Shown here: piece after piece, positions 43,265 through 51,177 of the stretch
How the letters are laid out: each line of letters begins with the position of its first letter
Position numbering within the stretch: position 1 is the stretch's first letter
Origin: Chromatiales bacterium
GTDB taxonomy: Bacteria > Pseudomonadota > Gammaproteobacteria > Chromatiales > Chromatiaceae
Length of the DNA: 51,177 nucleotides
Assembly: GCA_028280505.1 (NCBI GenBank)
Contig: JANQLO010000034.1
Span: 1 to 51,177 of the forward strand
Direction of reading: 5' to 3'
Notes under the pieces: generated by a model
What the model saw: the letters and a program-made list of their open reading frames with translations, nothing else
What the model was told of the DNA's origin: nothing
Databases searched by the model: none
Program-made: the position numbers and the translations under genes

Positions 43265-43555
43265 ATGACGGAATCGAGCAGTAAAGAGCGAGAGATCCTG
43301 ATGGTCATGCGTAAGGTGCTTGCGCAAATCATCAAGGATACGACGCCGCCCAGCCGGGCAATGAAACATCCGCTTAGCGAGCAGACGATCGAAGACGTGC
43401 GCAATTGCCTCGGTCTGATATCGTTGCGGGAGCGCGAACTCGCCGATGCCGCGGGTGTCACACAGGAACGGCCTTACTATGCCGATGAGCAGGCACCGGC
43501 TGAAGTCGTATCAATCGGCAAGATCGGCAAAACGGTATCGAACAAAGACGATTGA
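43265..43555 (+). CDS. Small conserved-looking protein after rpoS, unknown function
   Basis: 96 aa, ATG 43265, no membrane segment or signal peptide. Mixed-charge helical N-terminus (EREILMVMRKVLAQIIKD) followed by HPLSEQTIEDVRNCLGLIS, then a variable tail. Its even codon usage and consistency with neighbouring genes argue that it is real. I do not recognise the family. It lies 95 bases after rpoS on the same strand and faces the parvulin gene. Confidence 0.68.
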   Translation: MTESSSKEREILMVMRKVLAQIIKDTTPPSRAMKHPLSEQTIEDVRNCLGLISLRERELADAAGVTQERPYYADEQAPAEVVSIGKIGKTVSNKDD

Positions 43556-43577
43556 GCCGGCCAAGCATGTGGTGGGG

Positions 43578-44429
43578 CTAAGGGTTCGATTGTCTTTGCG
43601 GTGTCTCGTTCGGCCGCTCGACCTCTATCCGCGAGCTATCGCGAATGGCGTTGATCGCCGCGGCAATCCCTTCCTGTTGCATTTCCCGTGTCAATTCCTC
43701 ACGCACGTCGTCGAGGCTCGGTTGCGGTAGGGCGCGGCTTTCTTCGCGCAGAATGACATGCCAGCCGAACTGGCTCTTTACCGGCTCCTTGCTGTAGGTG
43801 CCGTCACTCAGTGCCTGTGTTGCGGCAGAGAATTCGCCGACCATCTGCCCCGGTTCGAACCAGCCGAGATCGCCACCGACCGTTTTGCTCGGCCCGGTAG
43901 ATTGCTCTTTGGCAAGTGTGGCGAAGTCCGCGCCGCCGTCCAATTCCGCGATCACGGCTTTGGCGTCCGCCTCGTTCGTCAACAGGATGTGGCGGGCCTT
44001 GTACTCCTCTTTGCCGCTGGCGGTATAGCGTTCATCGTATCGGGCGCGCAGTTGTGCCTCGTCGATACTGATTTTGTCCAGTTCAGTGCGAACGAAGGTC
44101 TGTGCGATCAATCTGGCGCGCGCCACCTCGAGTGCGGCGACAACATCCGGATCTTCGGCCAGGGCCTTGCCCTGCGGTGAGTTGGCAACCATGAAATGAT
44201 TCACCAGTTCGTTCAGCAGACTGATCTGACCGGCGGCATCGGGCGGATTCCGCCCTGTCTGGCTGGCGAACAGTGCGAAGTGCACATTGGTAACCGCGAA
44301 ATCATCGATGGTGACCAGCGTCCGCGGTGTTTCTTCGGCCATTGCCGGCAACACGAGGTTTAGCAGTGCTGCCAGCAGATATACGGCAACTTTATTGTTG
44401 TGCGCCGCGTTTTTGCGGTTGGGGTTCAT
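43578..44429 (-). CDS. Exported parvulin-type peptidyl-prolyl isomerase
   Basis: 283 aa with an N-terminal signal ([18 protein letters not shown]). A SurA-like helical region is followed by a parvulin domain at about 140-240 with [33 protein letters not shown] and [12 protein letters not shown]. It is a periplasmic folding helper by inference. The start ATG overlaps the yciI stop (ATGA), so it is in an operon with yciI and probably yciB. Confidence 0.92.
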   Translation of the reverse strand: MNPNRKNAAHNNKVAVYLLAALLNLVLPAMAEETPRTLVTIDDFAVTNVHFALFASQTGRNPPDAAGQISLLNELVNHFMVANSPQGKALAEDPDVVAALEVARARLIAQTFVRTELDKISIDEAQLRARYDERYTASGKEEYKARHILLTNEADAKAVIAELDGGADFATLAKEQSTGPSKTVGGDLGWFEPGQMVGEFSAATQALSDGTYSKEPVKSQFGWHVILREESRALPQPSLDDVREELTREMQQEGIAAAINAIRDSSRIEVERPNETPQRQSNP

Positions 44430-44728
44430 TTCGGGAATACCTGCTTAAAGGGTTTGACGCTTACCGAGGCGTACACGCCGGCAGCGACATAAGGATCGGA
44501 TTCGGCCCAGGCCCGGGCATCTTCGAGGCTGGGAAACTCGGCGATGATCACACTGCCGCTGAAGCCGGCATCGCCCGGATCGTTGCTGTCGATCATCGGA
44601 TTGGGTCCGGCCAGTGCCAATCGGCCTTCGTGTTGTAAACGCTGGAGGCGAGCGAGGTGGGCATCGCGTGCGCTTTTGCGTAACGGCAGGCTGTTTTCGA
44701 CATCGTTACCGACGATGCTGTAAAGCAT
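44426..44728 (-). CDS. yciI: YciI-family protein
   Basis: 100-aa small cytoplasmic protein of the YciI dimeric alpha-beta barrel family, whose function is poorly defined. Conserved features are the N-terminal [17 protein letters not shown], the His in [17 protein letters not shown], and [28 protein letters not shown]. It lies between yciB and the parvulin gene on the same strand. Confidence 0.92.
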   Translation of the reverse strand: MLYSIVGNDVENSLPLRKSARDAHLARLQRLQHEGRLALAGPNPMIDSNDPGDAGFSGSVIIAEFPSLEDARAWAESDPYVAAGVYASVSVKPFKQVFPK

Positions 44729-44770
44729 GATAGTTATCCCGGGTCGTGTGCTGATCGAAAAGTAACAGAC

Positions 44771-45319
44771 CTAGTCTTCCTGCGCCATTTCTTCGGTCTG
44801 CATGAAACGGGCGAGATAAAACCCTTGAGCGATCATGAACGCTAGGGTCAACGCGAGCATGCCGAACAGTTTGAAATTCACCCAGACCTTTTCCGAATAG
44901 GTGTAAGCCACGTACAGGTTGAGTACGCCCATGGCGAAGAAAAAGCTTACCCAAGCGATGTTCAGCCGCTGCCAGGCATAATTCGGCATACTGACCGAAT
45001 GGTCGATCAGGCGTCTGAGCAGACCGCGTTGCATGAACAGTTGAGATAACAGGAACGCGATGGCGAAAAGCCAGTTGACCACGGTCGGTTTCCATTTGAT
45101 AAACGTCGGATCGTGCATCGCCAACGTCATGCCGCCGAACAAAACCAGCAGCCCCAGCATCACCCACTGGACTTGCTGGACCTGACCGTAACGCAGTTTG
45201 TAGTACGTGACCTGAATGATCGACGCACCAATGGCAACAGCGGTTGCTACGTAGATGTCGTAGAGCTGATAGGCAACGAAAAACAGGATGACCGGGAAAA
45301 GGTCAGTGATCATTTTCAT
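44771..45319 (-). CDS. yciB: Inner membrane septation protein YciB (IspZ family)
   Basis: 182 aa, five predicted membrane helices beginning with LFPVILFFVAYQLYDIYVATA. Conserved WKPTVVNWLFAIAFLLSQLF, MPNYAWQRLNIAWVSFFFAMG and WVNFKLFGMLALTLAF are family signatures. Members interact with cell-elongation and division proteins and affect envelope integrity. It starts at 45319; an ATG two codons later is also possible. It is upstream of yciI, an order shared with enteric bacteria. Confidence 0.93.
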   Translation of the reverse strand: MKMITDLFPVILFFVAYQLYDIYVATAVAIGASIIQVTYYKLRYGQVQQVQWVMLGLLVLFGGMTLAMHDPTFIKWKPTVVNWLFAIAFLLSQLFMQRGLLRRLIDHSVSMPNYAWQRLNIAWVSFFFAMGVLNLYVAYTYSEKVWVNFKLFGMLALTLAFMIAQGFYLARFMQTEEMAQED

Positions 45320-45339
45320 CGTGAAAGTACCGTGCCCGA

Positions 45340-46071
45340 CTAGTGAAGATGTTTCGGTTGGGTATGGGCAAGGTAGTAGCGGCGGACGATTTCGCGCACA
45401 TGATGCGGATAGTCGATGATTGTCATTTGTTCCATACCCTCAGCGAAAAACTGCTCTGCGTCGGCTGGCAGGGTTTCGACAATCGCATCGTAGGCCGGTT
45501 CAATCAACTCCGGATTGTGGCTGCGTGTGGCGACAATGGCGCGATTCAACAACAGTAGCCGCCAGGGATCGTTGGGATCGGTCGAGTCCGAATTCTCGTA
45601 AGCCGGGCTGATGGCCTCGATCACTTCGCAGCAGCAGGTGTACAACGACGCCATCACATGCGGTTGTGTGTTTTGATTCGCGAAGTGGGCCAGGGCGTTG
45701 ACCACGGGCGGCAGATTACGGATCTCACCGCCGTGGCGCGCGATCCAAAGCGCGAACGGCAGGCTGAGATGTTCGATCTCGCGCCGCAGGTCGGCCTGAT
45801 CGGCAGCGCCGGCGAGTTGACTCAATTCCTCGATAAGGTGCAGGCCGTACTCGCCAAGTGTCGAAAGCTCGGTCGGGCGGTTTTTGACATCGGCGGGATC
45901 GGTTTCCATGCGGTCGAGAATATCCATCAATTGCGCCATGGCATCGCACAACAATTGGGTGGATTCAGGATTTTCGTCCTGGATGCCCGTTTCGCAAAAA
46001 TCACGAACCGTGGATGCCAGTTCCTTGAAACGTTCGCGCAGGTAGGAAAGGTCGGCCGGCGGCAGATTCAT
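45340..46071 (-). CDS. Conserved-looking cytoplasmic protein, unknown function
   Basis: 243 aa from ATG 46071; a GTG at 46089 adds six residues. Predominantly helical and acidic, no signal peptide or membrane segment. Notable stretches are GEYGLHLIEELSQLAG, LPFALWIARHGGEI (reminiscent of HEAT/TPR-like helices), YTCCCEVIEAISPAYENS and HHVREIVRRYYLAHTQPKH. I do not recognise the family. It is divergent from rnm and sits 20 bases upstream of yciB, so it may be transcribed with yciB-yciI-parvulin. Confidence 0.75.
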   Translation of the reverse strand: MNLPPADLSYLRERFKELASTVRDFCETGIQDENPESTQLLCDAMAQLMDILDRMETDPADVKNRPTELSTLGEYGLHLIEELSQLAGAADQADLRREIEHLSLPFALWIARHGGEIRNLPPVVNALAHFANQNTQPHVMASLYTCCCEVIEAISPAYENSDSTDPNDPWRLLLLNRAIVATRSHNPELIEPAYDAIVETLPADAEQFFAEGMEQMTIIDYPHHVREIVRRYYLAHTQPKHLH

Positions 46072-46143
46072 GGCAAACAAGTTTAGCACGCAGGCATTGG
46101 CCGGCTCATGGGTATCACCTGTTGATCTTTTGAGCCTGTTACC

Positions 46144-46992
46144 ATGCCCGATATGTTCTGTTCCTATGACTTACATGCCCACTCCACTGCCTCGGATGGC
46201 AGTTTGGCGCCGGCAGAGCTGATGCGGCGAGCGCATGCGGCCGGCGTCAAGGTGATGGCCTTGACCGACCACGACACCTTGGAAGGGCTTGCCGAAGCGG
46301 CCGACACGGCCCAGGGACTCGGCATGGATTTCGTACCGGGTGCCGAAGTTTCGGTCACCTGGCAGAACATGACGGTACATATCGTCGGCCTCGGCGTCGA
46401 TCGCGACAACGGTGTGTTGCAGCGCGGGTTGGCCGGGTTGCGCGAGTATCGCGATTGGCGTGCCGAGGAGATCGGTCGTCGCCTGGCGAAAAACGGTATA
46501 CCCGATGCTTTCGACGGTGCACGCGAGTTGGCCGACAACGGCTTGATCAGCCGTACCCATTTTGCGCGCTTTTTGGTCGCTAACGGGCATGCAGCCGATG
46601 TGCGGGCGGTGTTCCGGCGTTTTCTGGTCAACGGCAAGCCGGGTTTCGTAAGCGGTCAATGGGCGGAGCTTGAAGATGCCGTACGCTGGATTCGTGCCGC
46701 CGGCGGACAGGCAGTGATTGCGCATCCGGCAAGGTATAAAATGACACGCAGCAAGTTGCGGCGTCTTATCGCTGAGTTTGTCGAGGTCGGCGGCGAAGCT
46801 CTGGAAGTCGTTTCCGGCAGCCACAGCCGCGACGATTATTTCAACATGGCCCGGCATGCCCGAGAATTCGGCCTCCTGGCCTCGGCGGGCTCCGACTATC
46901 ACGGTCCGGAACACCCCTGGATTGCGCTCGGCCGCCTGCCGGCCCTGCCGGACGGATGTCGGGCGATTTGGAAGGATTGGGCGGAACACTAG
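46144..46992 (+). CDS. rnm: PHP-domain nuclease/phosphatase, RNase AM (YciV/TrpH)
   Basis: PHP-family metal enzyme, 282 aa. Family members trim 5' ends of rRNA and dephosphorylate 3',5'-nucleoside bisphosphates. Metal motifs: DLHAHSTASDGS (N-terminal HxH), ALTDHDTLEG, and VIAHPARYKM; a late SDYHGPEHPW supplies the last ligands. yciO follows 10 bases later, as in Escherichia coli. Confidence 0.93.
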   Translation: MPDMFCSYDLHAHSTASDGSLAPAELMRRAHAAGVKVMALTDHDTLEGLAEAADTAQGLGMDFVPGAEVSVTWQNMTVHIVGLGVDRDNGVLQRGLAGLREYRDWRAEEIGRRLAKNGIPDAFDGARELADNGLISRTHFARFLVANGHAADVRAVFRRFLVNGKPGFVSGQWAELEDAVRWIRAAGGQAVIAHPARYKMTRSKLRRLIAEFVEVGGEALEVVSGSHSRDDYFNMARHAREFGLLASAGSDYHGPEHPWIALGRLPALPDGCRAIWKDWAEH

Positions 46993-47002
46993 CAGTTAAT
47001 CG

Positions 47003-47626
47003 ATGTCACAGTTTTTCCAAATCCACCCGGACAACCCGCAAGCGCGTTTGATCCGGCAGGCGGCCGAGATCGTGCGTGACGGGGGTGTGGTGATCTATCC
47101 GACCGATTCGAGCTATGCCGTCGGTTGCCACATCGGCGATAAGGTCTCGATGGACCGTATCCGCCAGATTCGCCGTTTGGGACCGGATCACAACTTCACG
47201 CTTATCGGCCGCAGCCTTTCCGAGTTGTCGGCTTATACCAAGCTCGACAACCGGGCGCATCGATTGATCAAAACGCTGACACCCGGGCCTTATACGTTCA
47301 TTCTGACGGCGACCAAGCAGGTGCCCAAACGGCTGATGCATGCGAAGCGTAAGACGATCGGGATCCGTATCCCCGACAACAAGATCGCACTCGCCCTGCT
47401 CGATGAACTCAATGAGCCTTTGCTCAGCAGCACGCTGATCCTACCGGACGACGATATGCCGTTGATGGACCCTTACGACATGAAGGACACGCTTGGACAT
47501 CGTGTCGATTTGATCATAGACGGCGGTTATTGCGGCTACGAGCCGACCAGCGTGGTCGATCTGCATGACGATGTACCGCGTGTCATCCGGGTCGGTAAGG
47601 GCGATGTCAGCCTTTTCGACGGCTGA
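47003..47626 (+). CDS. yciO: YciO, Sua5/YrdC-family protein
   Basis: 207 aa of the YrdC/Sua5 dsRNA-binding-like fold. The N-terminal ATP/threonylcarbamate pocket has GGVVIYPTDSSYAVGCH, and HNFTLIGRSLSEL follows. The KxR-S-T-N triad of TsaC is partly changed (RIRQIRRLGPDHN), as in YciO, whose tRNA t6A activity is weak. It follows rnm and precedes an M50 protease. Confidence 0.92.
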   Translation: MSQFFQIHPDNPQARLIRQAAEIVRDGGVVIYPTDSSYAVGCHIGDKVSMDRIRQIRRLGPDHNFTLIGRSLSELSAYTKLDNRAHRLIKTLTPGPYTFILTATKQVPKRLMHAKRKTIGIRIPDNKIALALLDELNEPLLSSTLILPDDDMPLMDPYDMKDTLGHRVDLIIDGGYCGYEPTSVVDLHDDVPRVIRVGKGDVSLFDG

Positions 47627-47647
47627 TTTTTGCGGGTTTCCGGCAGG

Positions 47648-47653
47648 TATAAT
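47648..47653 (+). promoter_or_regulatory. -10 element abutting the M50 protease start
   Basis: A perfect TATAAT lies six bases before the ATG at 47660 with no clear -35. Transcription starting about 7 nt downstream would begin at or next to the ATG, giving a leaderless or near-leaderless mRNA. It could also be a chance match because yciO ends only 33 bases earlier. Confidence 0.4.
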
Positions 47654-47659
47654 CCGCCC

Positions 47660-48346
47660 ATGGAAGAATTGACACTGGTGCAGCGGCTCGCGATCTGGGC
47701 TTTGCCCTTGATCTTCGCGGTGACCGTGCACGAGGCGGCGCACGGCTGGGTCGCCGACCGGCTGGGCGATTCCACGGCCCGTCAGATGGGTCGTATCACC
47801 TTCAATCCGATTCCGCACATCGACCCGATCGGCACCGTTCTGGTGCCGATGTTGATGCTCGCCTTTACCGGTTTTCTGATCGGATGGGCCAAGCCGGTCC
47901 CGGTGATGGTCGAACGCCTGCGTTCGCCCAGACGCGATATGGCCATCGTTGCCGCCGCGGGGCCCGGGGTGAACCTGTTTATGGCGCTTATCTGGTCGCT
48001 GCTTCTGTTGTTGGCGCACAGTCTGGTGCACAGCCTGCATGTGGTTGCCATTCCCTTGCTGTTGATGTCGGTCGCCGGGGTTTTTATCAACTTGGTGCTG
48101 ATGGCGATCAATCTGCTGCCGATTCCACCGCTCGACGGCGGGCGCATCGTCACCTCTTTGCTGCCGCGGGAGTTATCACAGGTCTATGCGCGAATCGAGC
48201 CTTTTGGGATAATCATCCTGATTTTCCTGCTGTTCACCCAGGTACTGGTTCCCGTCCTGCAACTGGTGATATCCGGCGCTGTGCTGCTATTGCCCGGTTC
48301 GGAGCTCGTGTTGGGTATACTGCCAGCCTTGTTTCCCGCCGGTTAA
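47660..48346 (+). CDS. Site-2 protease (M50) family membrane protein
   Basis: 228-aa intramembrane zinc metalloprotease. The active-site HEAAH lies in the first membrane helix (AVTVHEAAHGWVAD), the second motif NLLPIPPLDGGRI is near residue 160, and four or more helices are visible. It lacks a PDZ domain, so it is of the compact Rip/YwhC type often next to trpS-scpAB. The substrate is unknown. The ATG at 47660 is preferred over the in-frame one at 47630, which lies just beyond the yciO stop. Confidence 0.9.
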   Translation: MEELTLVQRLAIWALPLIFAVTVHEAAHGWVADRLGDSTARQMGRITFNPIPHIDPIGTVLVPMLMLAFTGFLIGWAKPVPVMVERLRSPRRDMAIVAAAGPGVNLFMALIWSLLLLLAHSLVHSLHVVAIPLLLMSVAGVFINLVLMAINLLPIPPLDGGRIVTSLLPRELSQVYARIEPFGIIILIFLLFTQVLVPVLQLVISGAVLLLPGSELVLGILPALFPAG

Positions 48347-48423
48347 ACGCATCCGGGGCCTGTCCAGTTGCGCTTTTGTATCTACCGTGTCGTGAATATG
48401 CCGCTTTTCGCTAGGAGATCGTT

Positions 48424-49638
48424 TTGACTGCTGTCGCCGCACAACATGCCCGCGTCTTATCCGGAATGCGACCGACCGGGCGCCTACATCTCGGCCACTA
48501 CCACGGGGTGTTGAAGAACTGGGTTGAGCTACAGCACGAGTATCAATGTTTTTTCTTCGTGGCCGATTGGCATGCGCTGACGACCCACTACGACGACCCG
48601 AGTATGGTGCCGCAGAGTACCTGGGACATGGTGATCGACTGGCTTGCCGCCGGGATCAATCCGGGCGAGGCGACCCTGTTCATCCAGTCGCGGGTGCCCG
48701 AGCACGCCGAGTTGCATTTGCTGCTGTCGATGATTACCCCACTCGGGTGGTTGGAGCGCGTGCCGACCTACAAAGACCAACAGGACAAGCTGAAGGAAAA
48801 GGATCTCTCGACCTATGGTTTTCTCGGTTATCCGCTACTGCAGTCGGCGGATATTCTGGTGTATCGCGCCGGTCTGGTACCGGTCGGCGAGGATCAGGTG
48901 GTGCACGTCGAACTGACCCGCGAGGTCGCGCGTCGCTTCAACCATATCTACGGTCGCGAGCCCGACTTCGAGGAGAAGGCCGAGCAGGCGATCAAAAAGA
49001 TGGGCAAGAAAAACGCCAAGCTGTACAAGAAGTATCGCCGTGCCTATCAGGAGAAAGGTGACGATGATGCTTTGGCGGCCGCGCGCGCATTGCTCGAGTC
49101 GCAGCAGAATATCGGCATCGCGGACCGCGACCGTCTGTTCGGCTTTCTCGAAGGCGGCGGTATGGTGATTCTGCCGGAACCCCAGCCGCTGTTGACCAAG
49201 GCTTCGAAAATGCCGGGGCTGGACGGCCAGAAAATGTCGAAGTCGTACAACAACACCATACCGCTCGATGCGTCGCCGAAGCGGGTCGAGAAGGAGATGC
49301 GTACCATGCCGACCGACCCGGCACGGGTGCGCCGTAACGATCCGGGTAACCCGGATGTCTGTCCCGTTTGGCAATTTCATGAAGTGTATTCCGACAAAGA
49401 CGTCAGAGATTGGGTACAAAAGGGTTGTCGTTCGGCGGCGATCGGTTGTGTCGAGTGCAAGCAACCGGTGATCGATGCAGTGTTGGCGGAGTTAAAACCG
49501 ATGCAGAAGCGTGCCAAGGAATACGTCGACCAACCGGAGCTGGTGCGCAACATTATCAACGAGGGCTGCGAGCGGGCGCGCGAGGTCGCACACGAGACCA
49601 TGGACGAAGTACGCCATGCCATGTCGCTCGATTACTGA
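48424..49638 (+). CDS. trpS: Tryptophanyl-tRNA synthetase
   Basis: Class Ic synthetase charging tRNA-Trp. 404 aa with a TTG start, AGGAG 6 nt upstream. HIGH-like HLGHYHGVLKNW at the N-terminus, and KMSKS in DGQKMSKSYNN. It is about 70 residues longer than the Escherichia coli enzyme because of an internal segment (YGREPDFEEKAEQAIKKMG to about residue 230) and an extended C-terminus, a form seen in many proteobacteria. Confidence 0.97.
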   Translation: MTAVAAQHARVLSGMRPTGRLHLGHYHGVLKNWVELQHEYQCFFFVADWHALTTHYDDPSMVPQSTWDMVIDWLAAGINPGEATLFIQSRVPEHAELHLLLSMITPLGWLERVPTYKDQQDKLKEKDLSTYGFLGYPLLQSADILVYRAGLVPVGEDQVVHVELTREVARRFNHIYGREPDFEEKAEQAIKKMGKKNAKLYKKYRRAYQEKGDDDALAAARALLESQQNIGIADRDRLFGFLEGGGMVILPEPQPLLTKASKMPGLDGQKMSKSYNNTIPLDASPKRVEKEMRTMPTDPARVRRNDPGNPDVCPVWQFHEVYSDKDVRDWVQKGCRSAAIGCVECKQPVIDAVLAELKPMQKRAKEYVDQPELVRNIINEGCERAREVAHETMDEVRHAMSLDY

Positions 49639-49656
49639 TTTGTCTGGGAATTTGCA

Positions 49657-50478
49657 TTGAGCGAAACAGAAACCGAGGCCGTCACCCCACAGCAGCAGGA
49701 GATGCCTTTCGCCGTGGTGCAGGGGCAGCCGCAATTCCAACTGCCCAAGGACCTCTATATTCCACCGGATGCCTTGGAGGTGTTTCTCGACGCCTTCGAA
49801 GGGCCGCTCGATCTACTGCTCTATCTGATTCGACGGCAGAATCTCGACATTCTCGATATTCCGATTGCCGACATTACGCGGCAGTACATGGAATACATCG
49901 AATTGATGAAGGATCTGCGCTTCGAACTGGCGGCCGAGTATTTGGTCATGGCCGCCATGCTGGCCGAGATCAAATCGCGCATGTTGTTGCCGCGGCCGCA
50001 GACCGACGACGAAGAAGAACACGACCCGCGTGCCGAACTCATCCGGCGTTTGCAGGAATACGAACGTTTCAAGCAGGCCGCAGAAGATATTGCCGGTCTG
50101 CCGCAGTTTGGGCGCGATGTCTTACCGGTGGTTGCCGAAGTACCCCATAAACATATCGATCACCCGCCACCCGACGTCGATTTGAAAGAGGTGTTGTTTG
50201 CGCTGAAAGACGTGCTGCATCGGGCGGATATGTTCAGCAGTCATCATGTCACGCGTGAACCCTTGTCGTTGCGCGAGCGTATGAGTCGTGTGCTCGAAGC
50301 GGTCAATGCCGAGCGCTTTACGGTGTTCACCGACATGTTCGACATCAGCGAGGGCCGTCAGGGGGTGGTCGTTACCTTCATGGCGATTCTGGAACTGATC
50401 AAACAACAACTGATCGAGCTGGTACAGGCGGAATCGTTTGCGCCGATTCACGTCAAAGCTCGTGGTGGAGAGGTATGA
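49657..50478 (+). CDS. scpA: Segregation and condensation protein A
   Basis: Kleisin subunit bridging SMC heads in chromosome condensation. 273 aa, TTG start 18 bases after trpS. Family signatures are DAFEGPLDLLLYLIRRQNLDI, LAAEYLVMAAMLAEIKSRML and the C-terminal winged helix around TFMAILELIKQQLIEL. ATGA overlap with scpB. No smc is in the window. Confidence 0.95.
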   Translation: MSETETEAVTPQQQEMPFAVVQGQPQFQLPKDLYIPPDALEVFLDAFEGPLDLLLYLIRRQNLDILDIPIADITRQYMEYIELMKDLRFELAAEYLVMAAMLAEIKSRMLLPRPQTDDEEEHDPRAELIRRLQEYERFKQAAEDIAGLPQFGRDVLPVVAEVPHKHIDHPPPDVDLKEVLFALKDVLHRADMFSSHHVTREPLSLRERMSRVLEAVNAERFTVFTDMFDISEGRQGVVVTFMAILELIKQQLIELVQAESFAPIHVKARGGEV

Positions 50479-51177
50479 CAGTACCTGCAAACATCAAGAA
50501 CATCGTCGAGGCCGCGTTGCTTGCAGCCGGTCGGCCTTTGTCTTTGGACCTGCTTCAGTCGCTTTTCGATGAGATCGAGTGTCCCGACAAAAAGGCCTTG
50601 CGCGCCGTGTTGCAAGCGTTGTCCGACGACTATCGGGGACGGGGCATCGAAATTGCCGAGGTTTCCAGCGGTTGGCGGATTCAGGTCGGTCAAGACTGTT
50701 CGCCCTGGGTATCGCGCTTATGGGACGAAAAGCCGGCCCGTTATTCACGCGCGCTGATGGAGACACTCGCACTGATCGCCTATCGGCAGCCGATCACGCG
50801 CGGTGAAATCGAAGACATCCGCGGTGTTTCGGTCAGCACCAACATCGTCAAAACGCTCATGGAGCGTGAATGGGTACGTGTGGTCGGTCATCGTGACGTG
50901 CCGGGCAAACCGTCGTTGTACGGTACCACGCGGGAGTTTCTCGATTACTTCGGGCTGAAGGGCTTGGACGATCTGCCGACCCTGGCCGAATTGCGCGATC
51001 TCGACGAAATCAACCGCGAGCTGGATCTGAACGATCCCGAGCGGTCCGGCGAACAACGGCAAGCGGCCGATGTTGCGGAAGATGGCGCAGCGGACACACT
51101 TGCCGAAGCCGAAGCCGAAGCCGAAGCCGAAGCCGAAGCCGAAGCCGAAGCCGAAGCCGAAGCCGAAGCCGAAGCCG
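50475..51177 (+). CDS. scpB: Segregation and condensation protein B, 3' end beyond window
   Basis: Partner of ScpA in the SMC complex, starting at ATG 50475 (ATGA overlap). 234 codons are visible. Two winged-helix domains: NIVEAALLAAGRPLSLDLL and ETLALIAYRQPITRGEIEDIRGVS, followed by GHRDVPGKPSLYGTTREFLDYFGL, the ScpB signature. From about residue 210 the frame becomes a pure Ala-Glu dipeptide repeat encoded by GCCGAA units, and the gene leaves the window inside it. Confidence 0.95.
   Translation, partial: MTVPANIKNIVEAALLAAGRPLSLDLLQSLFDEIECPDKKALRAVLQALSDDYRGRGIEIAEVSSGWRIQVGQDCSPWVSRLWDEKPARYSRALMETLALIAYRQPITRGEIEDIRGVSVSTNIVKTLMEREWVRVVGHRDVPGKPSLYGTTREFLDYFGLKGLDDLPTLAELRDLDEINRELDLNDPERSGEQRQAADVAEDGAADTLAEAEAEAEAEAEAEAEAEAEAEAEA
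51102..51177 (+). repeat. Perfect GCCGAA hexanucleotide tract in scpB
   Basis: At least 12 complete uninterrupted GCCGAA units plus four bases (76 nt) run to the window edge, in frame with scpB, encoding (Ala-Glu)n. Being six bases long, unit changes would keep the reading frame. Total length is unknown because the window ends here. Confidence 0.97.

Noticed and set aside
48355-48375. GGGGCCTGTCCAG before trpS resembles the left end of the TIR element
   Set aside because: The similarity stops after about ten bases and no opposing inverted copy follows.

Overview
This window is chromosomal core DNA of a gammaproteobacterium, most likely a sulfur-oxidising member of the Chromatiales or a close relative. 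The evidence is conserved gammaproteobacterial gene order (tig-clpP-clpX-lon-hupB-ppiD; yafS-like/rnhA/dnaQ; pyrG-kdsA-eno-ftsB-ispD; ispF-truD-surE-pcm-yqaA-nlpD-rpoS; the yciB/yciI/rnm/yciO cluster; trpS-scpA-scpB). It also carries an FNR-linked cbb3 oxidase operon and a secreted Gly/Tyr/Trp-rich protein that resembles sulfur globule envelope proteins. No prophage, CRISPR array, rRNA operon or complete insertion sequence was seen. One small TIR-bounded, MITE-like element is present.

Layout. 1-2989: a chemotaxis receptor cut by the left edge, a 547-base palindrome-rich gap, and a CPBP membrane protease. 3068-11979: tRNA-Leu, the protein quality-control cluster (trigger factor, ClpP, ClpX, Lon), HU, tRNA-Val, tRNA-Asp and PpiD. 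12033-19571: fabI divergent from a four-gene peptide/nickel-type ABC transporter with an unusual architecture (lipoprotein binding protein with a C-terminal membrane helix, enlarged second permease, fused double ATPase). 19568-22960: mltD, a YafS-like methyltransferase, rnhA and dnaQ. 22990-30122: an all-minus-strand respiratory block with fixH, ccoG, a small unknown membrane protein, ccoP, ccoQ, ccoO, ccoN, fnr and the sulfur-globule-like gene, with three FNR-type palindromes. 30457-35346: pyrG, kdsA, eno, ftsB, ispD. 35397-36654: a bacteriohemerythrin and a TatD nuclease lying between ispD and ispF. 36779-43170: ispF, truD, an Smr-domain gene on the other strand, surE, pcm, yqaA, the 272-bp TIR element, nlpD and rpoS. 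43265-51177: small unknown genes, a secreted parvulin, yciI, yciB, a conserved unknown, rnm, yciO, an M50 protease, trpS, scpA, and scpB. scpB leaves the window inside a long GCCGAA hexanucleotide tract.

The genes combine housekeeping (protein turnover, isoprenoid, KDO and CTP synthesis, chromosome condensation, stationary-phase sigma) with a microaerobic respiratory module. FNR probably controls the high-affinity cbb3 oxidase and itself. The neighbouring sulfur-globule-like gene and the hemerythrin fit life at oxic/sulfidic interfaces.

No unmistakably new multi-gene system is evident. The best candidates for undescribed biology are the structured intergenic block at 1842-1985, the TIR element that overlaps the yqaA stop codon and sits ahead of nlpD-rpoS, the scpB repeat tract, the small cbb3-locus membrane protein, and the unusual peptide ABC transporter. 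All calls were made by reading motifs, gene order and translations; no database search was run.
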